Part shown: in pieces, positions 8,701 to 16,285 of the stretch
Position numbering within the stretch: the stretch's first letter is position 1
Layout of the letters: each line of letters opens with the position of its first letter
Origin: JAUVAV01 sp965371665
GTDB lineage: Bacteria > Oederibacteriota > JAAXVQ01 > JAUVAV01
Reading direction: 5' to 3'
DNA: 18,640 nt
Assembly: GCA_965371665.1 (NCBI GenBank)
Contig: CBDUZI010000061.1
Span: 1-18,640 of the forward strand
Position numbers and translations under genes: made by a program
Notes under the pieces: generated by a model
Databases searched by the model: none
The model's input: the letters and a program-made list of their open reading frames with translations, nothing else
What the model was told of the DNA's origin: nothing

Positions 8701-11700
8701 ACGAAATCATAGACATTTATGGATTATTATGGAATTTTTTGGGGACTCCGGATAATAAGCGCCAGGCTTTTCTTCAGGAAAACAGTAATTGGGAAAATTT
8801 GATAAAGTATAAGCCGGGGGATTTTTTGGCGTATGAAATTTGGATTGAGATAATCAAAATGTTTATAGAAGCAAATCCTGAATACCATTCACAAGATAAT
8901 GATGTATTGGGAAGCAGATTGTGGAGTCTTGTGATACGTGAATATTTAAACCAAGGAGATAAAGCTGTGCGCGAGCGCAGTATGCTAAGGATAATCAATA
9001 CTTGCGATGAAGCCATGATAAAAAGTCTGCTGGCAGGAATTAATACCCTGATGCTCGAGAATCCTGCGTTTTGTGAAGGGGCGCTGCAAACATTGAATGA
9101 AATTGTAATTGCCTTAACTGTTAGCCAGGCACCGGATGCGGAAGAAAAAAGAATACTCGTGGCGAATTCAATCAAGGTAGATGAGATTCAAAAAATCATA
9201 GATAAAAAAGACGGAGGCAATCGCGAGGAACGCTACGCGAAGCTTGCCGGCAACATTGTCCGGCTTGTAAAGGAATGGATTGTGGATGAACAACAGGATA
9301 ATAAAGTAACACCAGAAGCAGCCGAGCCCGGCACCTTAAACTTCTTCCAGAAAAAACACGAGCAACTGCGCAAGCAACTGGAAGGGGCCAAGTGGTTTGA
9401 AAAGAAGTTTTCTGAAAAATATCAATTCTTCCTGCAAAACCTGCGTCTGGTAATCAGCTATTACCTCACCCATCCCATAACCGCCGGCTTCACGGAAACC
9501 ATAGGGATTTTTGGAGTGCTCCATGGCATAGGTCCGTTGCCCGGGTTGCTGGCCATGGATCCGACCGGTTTGGGCTTTTTAACCATCTGCGCAGCAGCCT
9601 TGGTGGGAGCAGCCTTTGCCATTTTTCATCCGGATGTGTGGGAGGCAGGTATAAGCAAACAAGGCGCAATACGTTTCACCAAACGCTTTGTCCCGGCCGG
9701 ATTTATGATCGCGATGCTGATAATCTTACCCCTGTTGATAACACCGGTGGCGGCACTCGCTTTGACTATTGTCTTCCATGTGGGGTGGAACTTAAAAACC
9801 TCGATTGCGAGAACGGAAACTGATCACAAAAGCCAAAGCCCGATTTCCGCGGCAGAAGAGATATCTGCGGAAGAAGAATTCGTGAGGCGATTAAAAGAAA
9901 AGCTTGGAGATCGCAAACGTAAAAAGATTTTGATTATCGGTAGCGGTGGAATTGGCCAAGCAATGGCCGAAGCAGCGGCAAATGTTAAAGAGTACATAGA
10001 GAACATTGTTTTGCGTGAAACAACCCATGCCGAAGCTCAAAAGCGAGCGGCAGATGTGGCCAAAGGATTAAAGCAACAAGGCATAAGTGCGGAGGTGATG
10101 GGAAATGAAGAATTAAACCAAATAATAGATGAGTTTGATATTGTTGCAGAAGCTGCACATCCTGATGTTTCCGAGGAGCTTATAAAATCTGTTATTGAAA
10201 ACGAGAAGGTTGGAATATTTTTAAGCGTAATAGGTTTGGTGAAGCAGTTGGAAGTTCTTGAAAAAGCAGGAGAGTCGGACACATTAATCATAATTCCCAA
10301 CGCCGCTTTTCCAAAAGATGTATATAGAATCGAGAAGGAATTTGATGAAGTTCTTGAAGCTAAGATTTGTAGTACCAAGGTCGGGAAAGAAGAATATAAA
10401 TTTACCGGTAATGCTCTGGAGACGCTAGCGAAACCTGAACTTGCCCAAAAAGTCAACGTTGTGGCAACCTTGATTTTAGCGCTCCGGCCAAAAAAATGTC
10501 CCCCGGAAAAAATAAAAGTAGAATACAGCCAGGGGCCGGATAGAGAATTTAATGAACATAATATTTTTATTAAAGGTTTAAAAAATGGTGAAGAAAAAGA
10601 ATTAAAATTTAGCGTCAAAAGCGTGCCTTCAAAGAAAGCTGCTACAAGCGGGAGCGCGTTACTTTCAGCCGGAGATGCCATGAAAGTAGTCCTGGAAACT
10701 AAAAAACCCTGGCATGCTTTAAAAATCTGCCCCAATGTATACATTCTTTGCTATCAAGGGGAACAGAAATTGGATGACTCAACAAAAAAAGCGCTTGATA
10801 AAATTGCAAAGCAACCGAGGGATAAAGAGGCCGTGCAAAAGGCAAAAAAACCAGAATACAATGTCCCTTTAGGCAAAAGAAACCTTGCGCTTGATCTTTT
10901 TCCCTTCATCTTGCTGCGCCGGGGAGCCATCATATTTATGAGCGGGCTTTTTATGCTTGCTGCTCCGGCACTTGCTATTACGCAGAGGCCGCTGCTTAAT
11001 AACCTATCGGCCGAAGAAACCGACAGGCATGGCCAAATGCTCAAATTCAAACGCAGCCATGGTATGACTAATATTGCCTCTGTAATGAAAGATAATCCGG
11101 AAAATATTACGCTCCAACAGGTTAGTATAGGGAAGTTCCTGTGGCATACGGTTTTAAGCCCGGGCCAGAGAAGTAATGAGTTCTATTTAACCGAAGGTAT
11201 GCTAAGGTCGCTGAATTTGGATACGATCAATGAAGATACCAAGGGCCTGGGCCAATGGTTCACCCGCTCATTCTGGGCCAAACAATTATTAACCTACAGC
11301 CTGGAACATCAGACCAAGCTGTATGAGAATACTATCAAATGGCCGGTGCGTTTGGCAAAATGGGGTTTGTATCCCTTGGGTAGCGTTTTGCTGTATAAGG
11401 AAGAAGAGGCTGCGACAATTGATTCTGAGCGGAAAACCTATGCGGAATATTATGTTGGCAAGACTTTTCGGGATTTAACTCCTACGGATATTGGGAGATT
11501 GTTTAACGAATTGATAGAAGATATTAATGCCACTTTACCGGAAAATAAACAAATAAATATTGAATTAACTAAAGAAGATGCTTTAAAAGAACGGCTTCAA
11601 TCAGAGGAATTTCTGGCGTTAAAAGATGGGAATGAAAAACTTCTCGAAGTTCTGGAGTCAATTGATGGGACTCTATGGCAAAAACTCCTTAAGGAATTCA

Positions 11701-13049
11701 GAGGCCAGGCTGGCGAGGCCCTGGTATCAGCCGGGATTATAGAGGATGTTATGAAAACGCAGCTTACTGAAACCAAGGAGGATATCGATGTTCCGGAAAG
11801 AGCGATGCGTGATGTAGGTATACAAACAAATGTTACAACCATAAATGCGGTAACTGCCCCGGAAACGGCAGCGTACATGTTAAGTGTCTTGGGAAATGAT
11901 GATATAAAATCTTTACTTAGCACGAATTTAGCCCGCAGATTAACTATTTTAAAACTAGTATTGAATTTCCTTATGAACGTTGAGCCCGAAGCGGGCGTGG
12001 CTGTGAGTTTAGAAATATTAAACCCAATAGTTAGTCAAAATCTGGCGGGTGAACTTGACCGGCTGCATGCCCGGGATGAAGCGCTGGCTGCTAAAATGGG
12101 AGAAGAGAATGGCGATAAGATTTATTCCATTTGTGATGCCAGGCAAAAGAAAATACCTCTAAAGACAGCGGATGGCAAAGGTGAGCATGCCTTCCTGGCT
12201 CCCACTACTGGTGAATCCATAGGCAAGGATGTATCTGAAGAGACTATTATTTCAGAGATAAAAAAGGGCACATTGCACTTTTTTGAATTCCAAGGCCGGC
12301 CCAGGCCTTTATCCCGGGAAAGCGAGCCGAATATTATTAGCGTGATAGTAAGCAGTGTTTTGATATTATTGATAGAGGTTTTAACCGTACGAGGCAGGAA
12401 CATAATATGCCCGGGGATCCAAAAATTATTTCCGTCATTTACCACGGCATATTTGGATCATGCAATAAAACGCGCTATCAAGGATTTAATTAAAAAAGAC
12501 GGTTTTAAAAAAGCGGGTATTGAGATTGATAAGCTGGCTTTGACCGGGGAATTAACGCGGCCAAATAGTTATTTGCGGCAACAGTACCGGCGTATGGCGC
12601 AGGAACCGGGAAATCTTAGATTACAGGCGGAGTTTGCCAAAAGTATTGTCAGGTTTATGATTAAATATGATGAGAAACAAAATAAGGATGCAGTGGAAGG
12701 CTGGACAGCAATAGACCGGAATCAAATGCATATCATGTTAGCCGGCCGTTTGGCCGAATATTTGAATACTATGCCAATGATTGAGAATTATGCAAAACCT
12801 GATACTGGTTATAAAAAATTGAAAAAACAAACTAACGATAAAGAAACCAATGAATTAGGCAATTTCAGCATTTTTGCTATTCTATTTCCCGAAGAACTTC
12901 CTGAAAAGTATAAAAATGTCCTTGGCGTCCGGGGAACGGCCGGCGCTTTAACCGACTTTTTAGAGACAAACCACTTTATAGTTCATAAGGAAACCCGCGA
13001 GAAATACTTTAGGCGGACCTTTGAACTTCGTACAGGCTCTGCGGTGTAG
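5778..13049 (+). CDS. Giant 2,423-residue multi-domain membrane-anchored protein
   Basis: No single function can be assigned. AAGGAAGG (5761-5768) nine bases upstream supports the start. Visible parts: a hydrophobic anchor or signal segment (about 20-40, ending LGWA-FD). A ChaN/TraB/TIKI-like domain (about 55-430) has D87-L-H-C-N-Y, G115-E-E-G-A-F-D and G402-G-F-H405. Membrane segments lie near 630-665, 735-760 and 775-795, followed by a mainly helical, charged stretch to about 1200. A CPBP-like membrane domain (about 1220-1345) has F1280-A-I-F-H1284 and H1334-V-G-W-N1338 but a degraded first motif near E1240. An L-aspartate dehydrogenase-like domain (about 1380-1655) has G1388-S-G-G-I-G1393, N1560 and H1594. 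Further hydrophobic segments lie near 1702-1734 and 2186-2207. KSQSPISA recurs at 587-594 and 1351-1358. The frame is open throughout. Very long proteins of this style are known from Omnitrophota; the domain calls are inferences from motifs. Confidence 0.85.
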   Translation: MSSKIASLSFFNQPWFRVWLKACAILVAISFILPYLGWAFDAMNYAPAKHNYLRTAHLGKVLAIPEKMGTINRGFQGDKKTIVCIQDLHCNYEVQKNIAGIIHHLAGKHGLKLVGEEGAFDTVNTDKIRTFPIKQIREQVSDYFVKQGKLTGAEYYAAAGGQPVRLEGIETPALYEASQEAVRGFLNYESQGYCCDLRGMLDELKESIYNPRLQKFDEQRMKYREGDLGILKYCAYLHAAACRFKLDLSIYPNLSQYLSLNQNFFSSKVDPDQLFHELDQLDQDIRGHLYTSDIQQELDEIYARLDIIEKLLNISASPEELQKFRNQRNQFSTREFIRFISRGDSRIALSGLLDPEITMLDHYLDKVEDFYRLADERSIQFAANLVQKMDRYEESLAVMINGGFHTDKVLAELKRRNITYVSIKPRLTRHDVVNPYFDLLRNRETPLEKLLAKNQTIMAIWTALDNKKFLANLELIFKPWAQALALNAKELEQLKIYLAENTLIEVAMISESQASEAGLKNVAGVKIFSTTLISDTGEPIVVLLAPEGEIPKQLVQKPIDSKTINGTRFNIYSSIKAAAKVTQAIQKSQSPISAMLGRMIKRVAGILARIQSIERKADVTSTLTLPVTYKLFWFLPKRVVDIVIAPILELIFTLPISLTALLGLKMANFEKISDDLTRKYLGVHISGEKIKEKYRKTRKVGKAQIIEVASTGTDNYFRSQGIHWINLGAKYGIIAGVIVGIGLAIISFFFGTPLPLLGQVSDSGSIAGVILKMTVPGLVLGNILPHSIYNLLYPKTPLNLLDRFKKKKEPAAKVPKNEENESVIRFGGDENIYDPRNPWSSVHIPRELIAAPVQAIEEIEGRSSIEEYDWVFKAYFDAAEKGEEYFIHTMLFLRAFLKAQKAGEDIKKIYSDVRKIENKISAGKISEMWKKEKGYFISPQENQGITEKGIESGLGLARDYLRANERDFPLEDYRNEIIDIYGLLWNFLGTPDNKRQAFLQENSNWENLIKYKPGDFLAYEIWIEIIKMFIEANPEYHSQDNDVLGSRLWSLVIREYLNQGDKAVRERSMLRIINTCDEAMIKSLLAGINTLMLENPAFCEGALQTLNEIVIALTVSQAPDAEEKRILVANSIKVDEIQKIIDKKDGGNREERYAKLAGNIVRLVKEWIVDEQQDNKVTPEAAEPGTLNFFQKKHEQLRKQLEGAKWFEKKFSEKYQFFLQNLRLVISYYLTHPITAGFTETIGIFGVLHGIGPLPGLLAMDPTGLGFLTICAAALVGAAFAIFHPDVWEAGISKQGAIRFTKRFVPAGFMIAMLIILPLLITPVAALALTIVFHVGWNLKTSIARTETDHKSQSPISAAEEISAEEEFVRRLKEKLGDRKRKKILIIGSGGIGQAMAEAAANVKEYIENIVLRETTHAEAQKRAADVAKGLKQQGISAEVMGNEELNQIIDEFDIVAEAAHPDVSEELIKSVIENEKVGIFLSVIGLVKQLEVLEKAGESDTLIIIPNAAFPKDVYRIEKEFDEVLEAKICSTKVGKEEYKFTGNALETLAKPELAQKVNVVATLILALRPKKCPPEKIKVEYSQGPDREFNEHNIFIKGLKNGEEKELKFSVKSVPSKKAATSGSALLSAGDAMKVVLETKKPWHALKICPNVYILCYQGEQKLDDSTKKALDKIAKQPRDKEAVQKAKKPEYNVPLGKRNLALDLFPFILLRRGAIIFMSGLFMLAAPALAITQRPLLNNLSAEETDRHGQMLKFKRSHGMTNIASVMKDNPENITLQQVSIGKFLWHTVLSPGQRSNEFYLTEGMLRSLNLDTINEDTKGLGQWFTRSFWAKQLLTYSLEHQTKLYENTIKWPVRLAKWGLYPLGSVLLYKEEEAATIDSERKTYAEYYVGKTFRDLTPTDIGRLFNELIEDINATLPENKQINIELTKEDALKERLQSEEFLALKDGNEKLLEVLESIDGTLWQKLLKEFRGQAGEALVSAGIIEDVMKTQLTETKEDIDVPERAMRDVGIQTNVTTINAVTAPETAAYMLSVLGNDDIKSLLSTNLARRLTILKLVLNFLMNVEPEAGVAVSLEILNPIVSQNLAGELDRLHARDEALAAKMGEENGDKIYSICDARQKKIPLKTADGKGEHAFLAPTTGESIGKDVSEETIISEIKKGTLHFFEFQGRPRPLSRESEPNIISVIVSSVLILLIEVLTVRGRNIICPGIQKLFPSFTTAYLDHAIKRAIKDLIKKDGFKKAGIEIDKLALTGELTRPNSYLRQQYRRMAQEPGNLRLQAEFAKSIVRFMIKYDEKQNKDAVEGWTAIDRNQMHIMLAGRLAEYLNTMPMIENYAKPDTGYKKLKKQTNDKETNELGNFSIFAILFPEELPEKYKNVLGVRGTAGALTDFLETNHFIVHKETREKYFRRTFELRTGSAV
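6803..6822. repeat. 20-bp perfect palindrome inside the giant gene
   Basis: GGGCGATTCGCGAATCGCCC is its own reverse complement and is preceded by TAG-TAG-G, like the intergenic TAGGGGCG repeats. It encodes about residues 342-349 (SRGDSRIAL region) of the first domain and keeps the frame open. I infer an old in-frame insertion of the repeat family, or a chance hairpin. Confidence 0.65.
7536..7558 (+). repeat. Internal direct repeat, copy 1 (KSQSPISA linker)
   Basis: These 23 bases match 9828-9850 at 22 positions; the one change is a synonymous T/C in a serine codon. It encodes K587-A594, between the first soluble domain and the following membrane region of the giant protein. Confidence 0.85.
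9828..9850 (+). repeat. Internal direct repeat, copy 2 (KSQSPISA linker)
   Basis: This is the second copy, in the same frame, 2,292 bases (764 codons) downstream. It encodes K1351-A1358, exactly between the CPBP-like membrane domain and the aspartate dehydrogenase-like domain. Confidence 0.85.
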
Positions 13050-13268
13050 TAGGGGCGGACCTCTGTGTCCGCCCGCGTATGTGCTGGCCAAGAGCCTGCC
13101 GGACTTTGTTGTTAACTTATGATATAATGACAGCAGTTTCCCCCTTTGGAAAAGGGGGATTAAGGGGGATTTGCTGAAAATGTTGCTATACTTAAAAAAT
13201 CCCCCCTCCCCCCCTTTTTTCTGTAAAGGGGGGGTAAAACAAAATTTCCTCCTTGTGCCCGCCCCTAC
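13049..13268. repeat. GTAGGGGCGG-ended repeat, apparently holding a type B repeat
   Basis: The ends 13049-13060 and 13257-13268 are reverse complements at 11 of 12 positions. The left end starts on the last base of the giant gene's stop codon. It includes an 8-bp hairpin (GGGCGGAC 13053-13060, GTCCGCCC 13067-13074) with no T tract after it. The type B unit at 13091-13234 lies within. The nesting parallels that at 5235-5450. Confidence 0.4.
13091..13234 (+). repeat. Dispersed repeat: left arm plus type B core
   Basis: The left arm 13091-13136 (GAGCCTGCCGGACTTTG through GACAGCAG) is nearly identical to 18415-18470 and 18586-18631. The core 13137-13234 starts TTTCCCCCTTT, has two G/C-run hairpins and the type B middle TGCTGAAAATGTTGC. 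It matches the reverse complement of 17231-17328 with only a handful of differences. The arm carries a TGATATAAT extended -10 box at 13120-13128, directed toward the GH65 gene. Confidence 0.8.
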
Positions 13269-13319
13269 TTTTCTCCTTCCTGAAGCACAATAAAATAGGC
13301 AAAATAATTACATAAAAGC

Positions 13320-13349
13320 TTGAAAAGGGCATGAGTTTTGAGGTATGAT
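13320..13349 (+). promoter_or_regulatory. Candidate promoter for the GH65 gene
   Basis: TTGAAA (13320-13325) and TATGAT (13344-13349) are separated by 18 bases, about 55 bases before the start codon. This lies in non-repeat sequence, unlike the -10 box carried by the upstream repeat arm. Found by eye. Confidence 0.4.
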
Positions 13350-13403
13350 ACCAGCCTTCAGTTAGCTGGCTTGAAAATTTAAAAACGAAGGGGTAAAGTT
13401 GTA

Positions 13404-15818
13404 TTGAATCCATGGAAAATTAGCATTGAAAAACTGGATTTGAACCGGGAAAGCCTGTACGAGGCTTTGTTTACCCTGGGCAACGGCTATCTGGGGACAC
13501 GCGGGGCCATGCTGGAATCCAGTAATTCCAAGGCTCATTATCCCGGAACATATATTGCCGGGGTTTACAATAAGCTGGAGACCGCAATTGCGGGGAAGAG
13601 AATCCTCAACGAGGATTTTGTGAACTGTCCTAACTGGCTTTTCCTGAATTACCGGTTAAATGGCGGTTCCTGGTTCGACCGGCAGAACGTGAAAATTATT
13701 GCCTATCGCCGGGAATTGAATATGCGGCGGGGCATATTAAGCAGCCTGCTGCGCTGGCAGGATGAAAAAGGCCGGATTACCGAGATTGTCAGCCAGCGTT
13801 TGGTCAGCATGGCGGAGCCGCATTATGCCTCCCAGCGTTTTATAATTCGGCCGCGGAATTATTCCGCCCAGATAACCATCCGCAGCGGCATTGACGGCTC
13901 AATTATAAATGCCGGGGTAGAACGATATCGTCAGCTTAATTCCAAGCATTTAAAGCCTCTGTCCCATGGCAACTTTGGGAAGGATGGCATCTATTTACAG
14001 ATGCAGACCAACCAGTCCGGAGTTCATGTTACGGAAGCGATGCGGACGCGGGTTTTTCACAGCCATAATGAAATCAATTTGAACCGGCGGACGATTATTC
14101 AGGGACGGGAAAAGGTCTTCCAGGAGTTTACACTGCCGCTTGCCCAGGGAGAGGAATATGTTCTGGAAAAACTGGTAAGCGTATATACTTCCCGGGATCA
14201 GGGGGTGGTTGACAGCGTTCTTGCCTCCCAGGAAGCGTTGCAAAAAGTCGATCGCTACCAGGATTTATATATTCCCCATACGACTAAATGGAGAGCCTTG
14301 TGGAAGCGTTTCGATATTGAGGTAGATAATACCTCCCGTATCCAACAATTACTGCGTTTTCACATTTTTCATTTATTGCAGACTGCTTCCACTTACAATG
14401 ACGATAATGACGCCGGGCTTCCGGCGCGCGGGCTGCACGGAGAAGCCTATCGCGGGCATATCTTCTGGGATGAAATCTATGCCCTGCCTTTTTATACTAT
14501 TCATGCTCCGGAGATCAGCCGGGCCTTATTGATGTACCGTTACCGCCGGCTGAACCCGGCCCGCGAGTACGCCCGCCAGCATGGTTATGAGGGGGCCATG
14601 TTTCCCTGGCAGAGCGGCAGCAGCGGGTACGAGGAAACTCAAACCCTGCACTTGAACCCCTTGTCCAAGGAATGGGGGGATGATTACAGCTCTCTGCAGC
14701 GCCACGTTTCCATTGCCATAGCTTATAATATTCTGATTTACTACCGCATTTCTCAAGGCCAGGATTTCATGGACCGTTACGGGGATGAGATGGTTCTGGA
14801 GATTGCCCGTTTCTGGGCCAGTATTACGAATTATAATCAGGAGCGGGACCGTTTTGAGATTCAGGGAGTTATGGGTCCAGACGAATTTCATGAGAAACTG
14901 CCGGGCGCGGATTCCGGAGGATTGCCGAATAACGCCTATACTAATGTCATGGTAGTTTGGGTACTGGACAAAGCCCTGGAATTGCTCAATACCACGCCAG
15001 AGGAAGAAGCGCTGGCGCTGCGCGCTAAGTTGAGCCTGTCCAATGACGAGTTGGAACGCTGGGGAAATATTACCCGCAAAATGTTTATACCCATGGAAAA
15101 AAATGGATTGATCCACCAGTTTGAAGGATACCGGGATTTAAAGGAACTGGATTGGGATGAATACCGGCATAAATACGAGGATGTTCACCGTATGGACCGG
15201 ATACTTAAAGCGGAAGGCCTGTCTCCGGATGAATACCAGGTTTCCAAGCAGGCGGATGTCCTCATGATATTCTACATGCTCTCGCCGGAGGAAGTGGGAA
15301 GCATCTTTCAGAAACTGGGTTATAAATTCAGCCGCCAAAATATTAAAACCAATTTTGATTATTACCTGCCCCGGACTTCGCATGGTTCCACGCTAAGTTA
15401 TGTAGTGCATAGTTATGTGGCGCATCTGATCGGCGATTATAAAACCGGGGAGGAGTTCTTTCTAAAGGTTCTCCACTCCGATTACGAGGATATCCAGGGC
15501 GGGACCACGGCGGAGGGAATTCATGTCGGAGCCATGGGCGGATCCCTGGACTTGTTTTACCGCTGTTTTGCCGGATTACAGATCAAGGACGACCGGATTT
15601 GCTTTAATCCCCGGCTGCCGGAACATATGAATAAAATCAAGTTTCAGATCATGTATAACCACCGGTGGTTCCGGGTAGAGATTGACCGGCAGCGCATAAG
15701 TCTGCTGATTGAGAAACGGCGGGTCACGACCTTGCAACCGCCTTCGGCGGTTCCGGTGTTTATTAAAGACCGGTTGTACAAGCTAATTCCCGGAAAGCTC
15801 CAGACCTTCAAGTTATGA
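13404..15818 (+). CDS. GH65-family disaccharide phosphorylase (maltose/trehalose/kojibiose type)
   Basis: This 804-residue, probably cytoplasmic enzyme fits GH65. Most members phosphorolyse alpha-glucosides (maltose, trehalose, kojibiose, nigerose) by an inverting mechanism, giving beta-glucose 1-phosphate. The N-terminal beta-sandwich begins NPWKI...LYEALFTLGNGYLGTRGA. The barrel block HIFWDEIYALPFY is near 353-365. The catalytic acid is E494 in MGPDEFHE. HGSTLS (660-665) and GTTAEGIHVGAMGG (700-713) are the usual phosphate-side motifs, favouring a phosphorylase over a hydrolase. The start is TTG at 13404, supported by AAGGGG (13388-13393) ten bases upstream; no nearby in-frame ATG fits. The GNAT gene overlaps the stop by ATGA. 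Substrate is unresolved. A glucan-degrading partner (GH57) lies upstream of the giant gene. Confidence 0.9.
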   Translation: MNPWKISIEKLDLNRESLYEALFTLGNGYLGTRGAMLESSNSKAHYPGTYIAGVYNKLETAIAGKRILNEDFVNCPNWLFLNYRLNGGSWFDRQNVKIIAYRRELNMRRGILSSLLRWQDEKGRITEIVSQRLVSMAEPHYASQRFIIRPRNYSAQITIRSGIDGSIINAGVERYRQLNSKHLKPLSHGNFGKDGIYLQMQTNQSGVHVTEAMRTRVFHSHNEINLNRRTIIQGREKVFQEFTLPLAQGEEYVLEKLVSVYTSRDQGVVDSVLASQEALQKVDRYQDLYIPHTTKWRALWKRFDIEVDNTSRIQQLLRFHIFHLLQTASTYNDDNDAGLPARGLHGEAYRGHIFWDEIYALPFYTIHAPEISRALLMYRYRRLNPAREYARQHGYEGAMFPWQSGSSGYEETQTLHLNPLSKEWGDDYSSLQRHVSIAIAYNILIYYRISQGQDFMDRYGDEMVLEIARFWASITNYNQERDRFEIQGVMGPDEFHEKLPGADSGGLPNNAYTNVMVVWVLDKALELLNTTPEEEALALRAKLSLSNDELERWGNITRKMFIPMEKNGLIHQFEGYRDLKELDWDEYRHKYEDVHRMDRILKAEGLSPDEYQVSKQADVLMIFYMLSPEEVGSIFQKLGYKFSRQNIKTNFDYYLPRTSHGSTLSYVVHSYVAHLIGDYKTGEEFFLKVLHSDYEDIQGGTTAEGIHVGAMGGSLDLFYRCFAGLQIKDDRICFNPRLPEHMNKIKFQIMYNHRWFRVEIDRQRISLLIEKRRVTTLQPPSAVPVFIKDRLYKLIPGKLQTFKL

Positions 15819-16285
15819 TTATTGAAACGCTTAAATCCCATGATCTTCCGGAGTTCGCGGATTTAATCGATAAATATTTTAAGGAAATGAAGATAACGCC
15901 GGAGTTACTGGGCCGGGACCGTGATATAACCATTCCTTTGGTGGTTTATGCTCCGCCGCAATCCGGGGTTTGGCTGGCGCGCGCGGCAGAGGAAAGCAAG
16001 GCTGTCGGACTGGCGGCGCTGCGGAATATAGCCAAGCGGACCTGTGAGCTAAAACATATATACATTCTTCCCAACGAAAGGCGGCAGGGAAGAGGTAGAA
16101 TTCTGATCGAACATGTAATCAATTTTGCCCGTCAAGCCGAGTACCAGGAGATATTATTGGCGCTGCGTCCGGAACAGAAATCCGCCTTGCAGATGTGTGA
16201 GCAAAACGGCTTTAAACGTTGCGCCCGGTACAATAATGAAGATCGCCGTTCCGGATTATTTTTCTCCTATAAACTTACCAATTAA
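15815..16285 (+). CDS. GNAT-family N-acetyltransferase
   Basis: This 156-residue protein has the GNAT fold signature: a beta strand HIYILPNE (81-88), then R89-R-Q-G-R-G94 as the acetyl-CoA pyrophosphate loop (R/Q-x-x-G-x-G), then helix RILIEHVINFARQ. The later part, ALQMCEQNGFKRCARYN (124-140), is the typical motif B and 'neighbour-NGF' strand. It would transfer an acetyl group from acetyl-CoA to an unknown amine. Its ATG lies in the overlap ATGA with the GH65 stop, so expression is coupled; whether it acts on that enzyme or its products is unknown. Its TAA shares the palindrome TTAA with the stop of the convergent methyltransferase gene. Confidence 0.85.
   Translation: MIIETLKSHDLPEFADLIDKYFKEMKITPELLGRDRDITIPLVVYAPPQSGVWLARAAEESKAVGLAALRNIAKRTCELKHIYILPNERRQGRGRILIEHVINFARQAEYQEILLALRPEQKSALQMCEQNGFKRCARYNNEDRRSGLFFSYKLTN

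Noticed and set aside
10037..10744. Long minus-strand open frame inside the giant gene
   Set aside because: Its codons are the complement of an A-rich coding segment; the product is Ser/Phe-rich with no motif, while the plus strand shows dehydrogenase motifs.
13053..13074. Hairpin after the giant gene as an intrinsic terminator
   Set aside because: The stem is good but no T tract follows, and it matches the end of the GTAGGGGCG repeat family.
13192..13413. Short minus-strand open frame upstream of the GH65 gene
   Set aside because: Its start region overlaps the GH65 start and its end is the G-run repeat; composition is repeat-like.
16282..16285. Shared TTAA stop of two convergent genes as a special signal
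   Set aside because: Overlapping stops of convergent genes are common in compact genomes.
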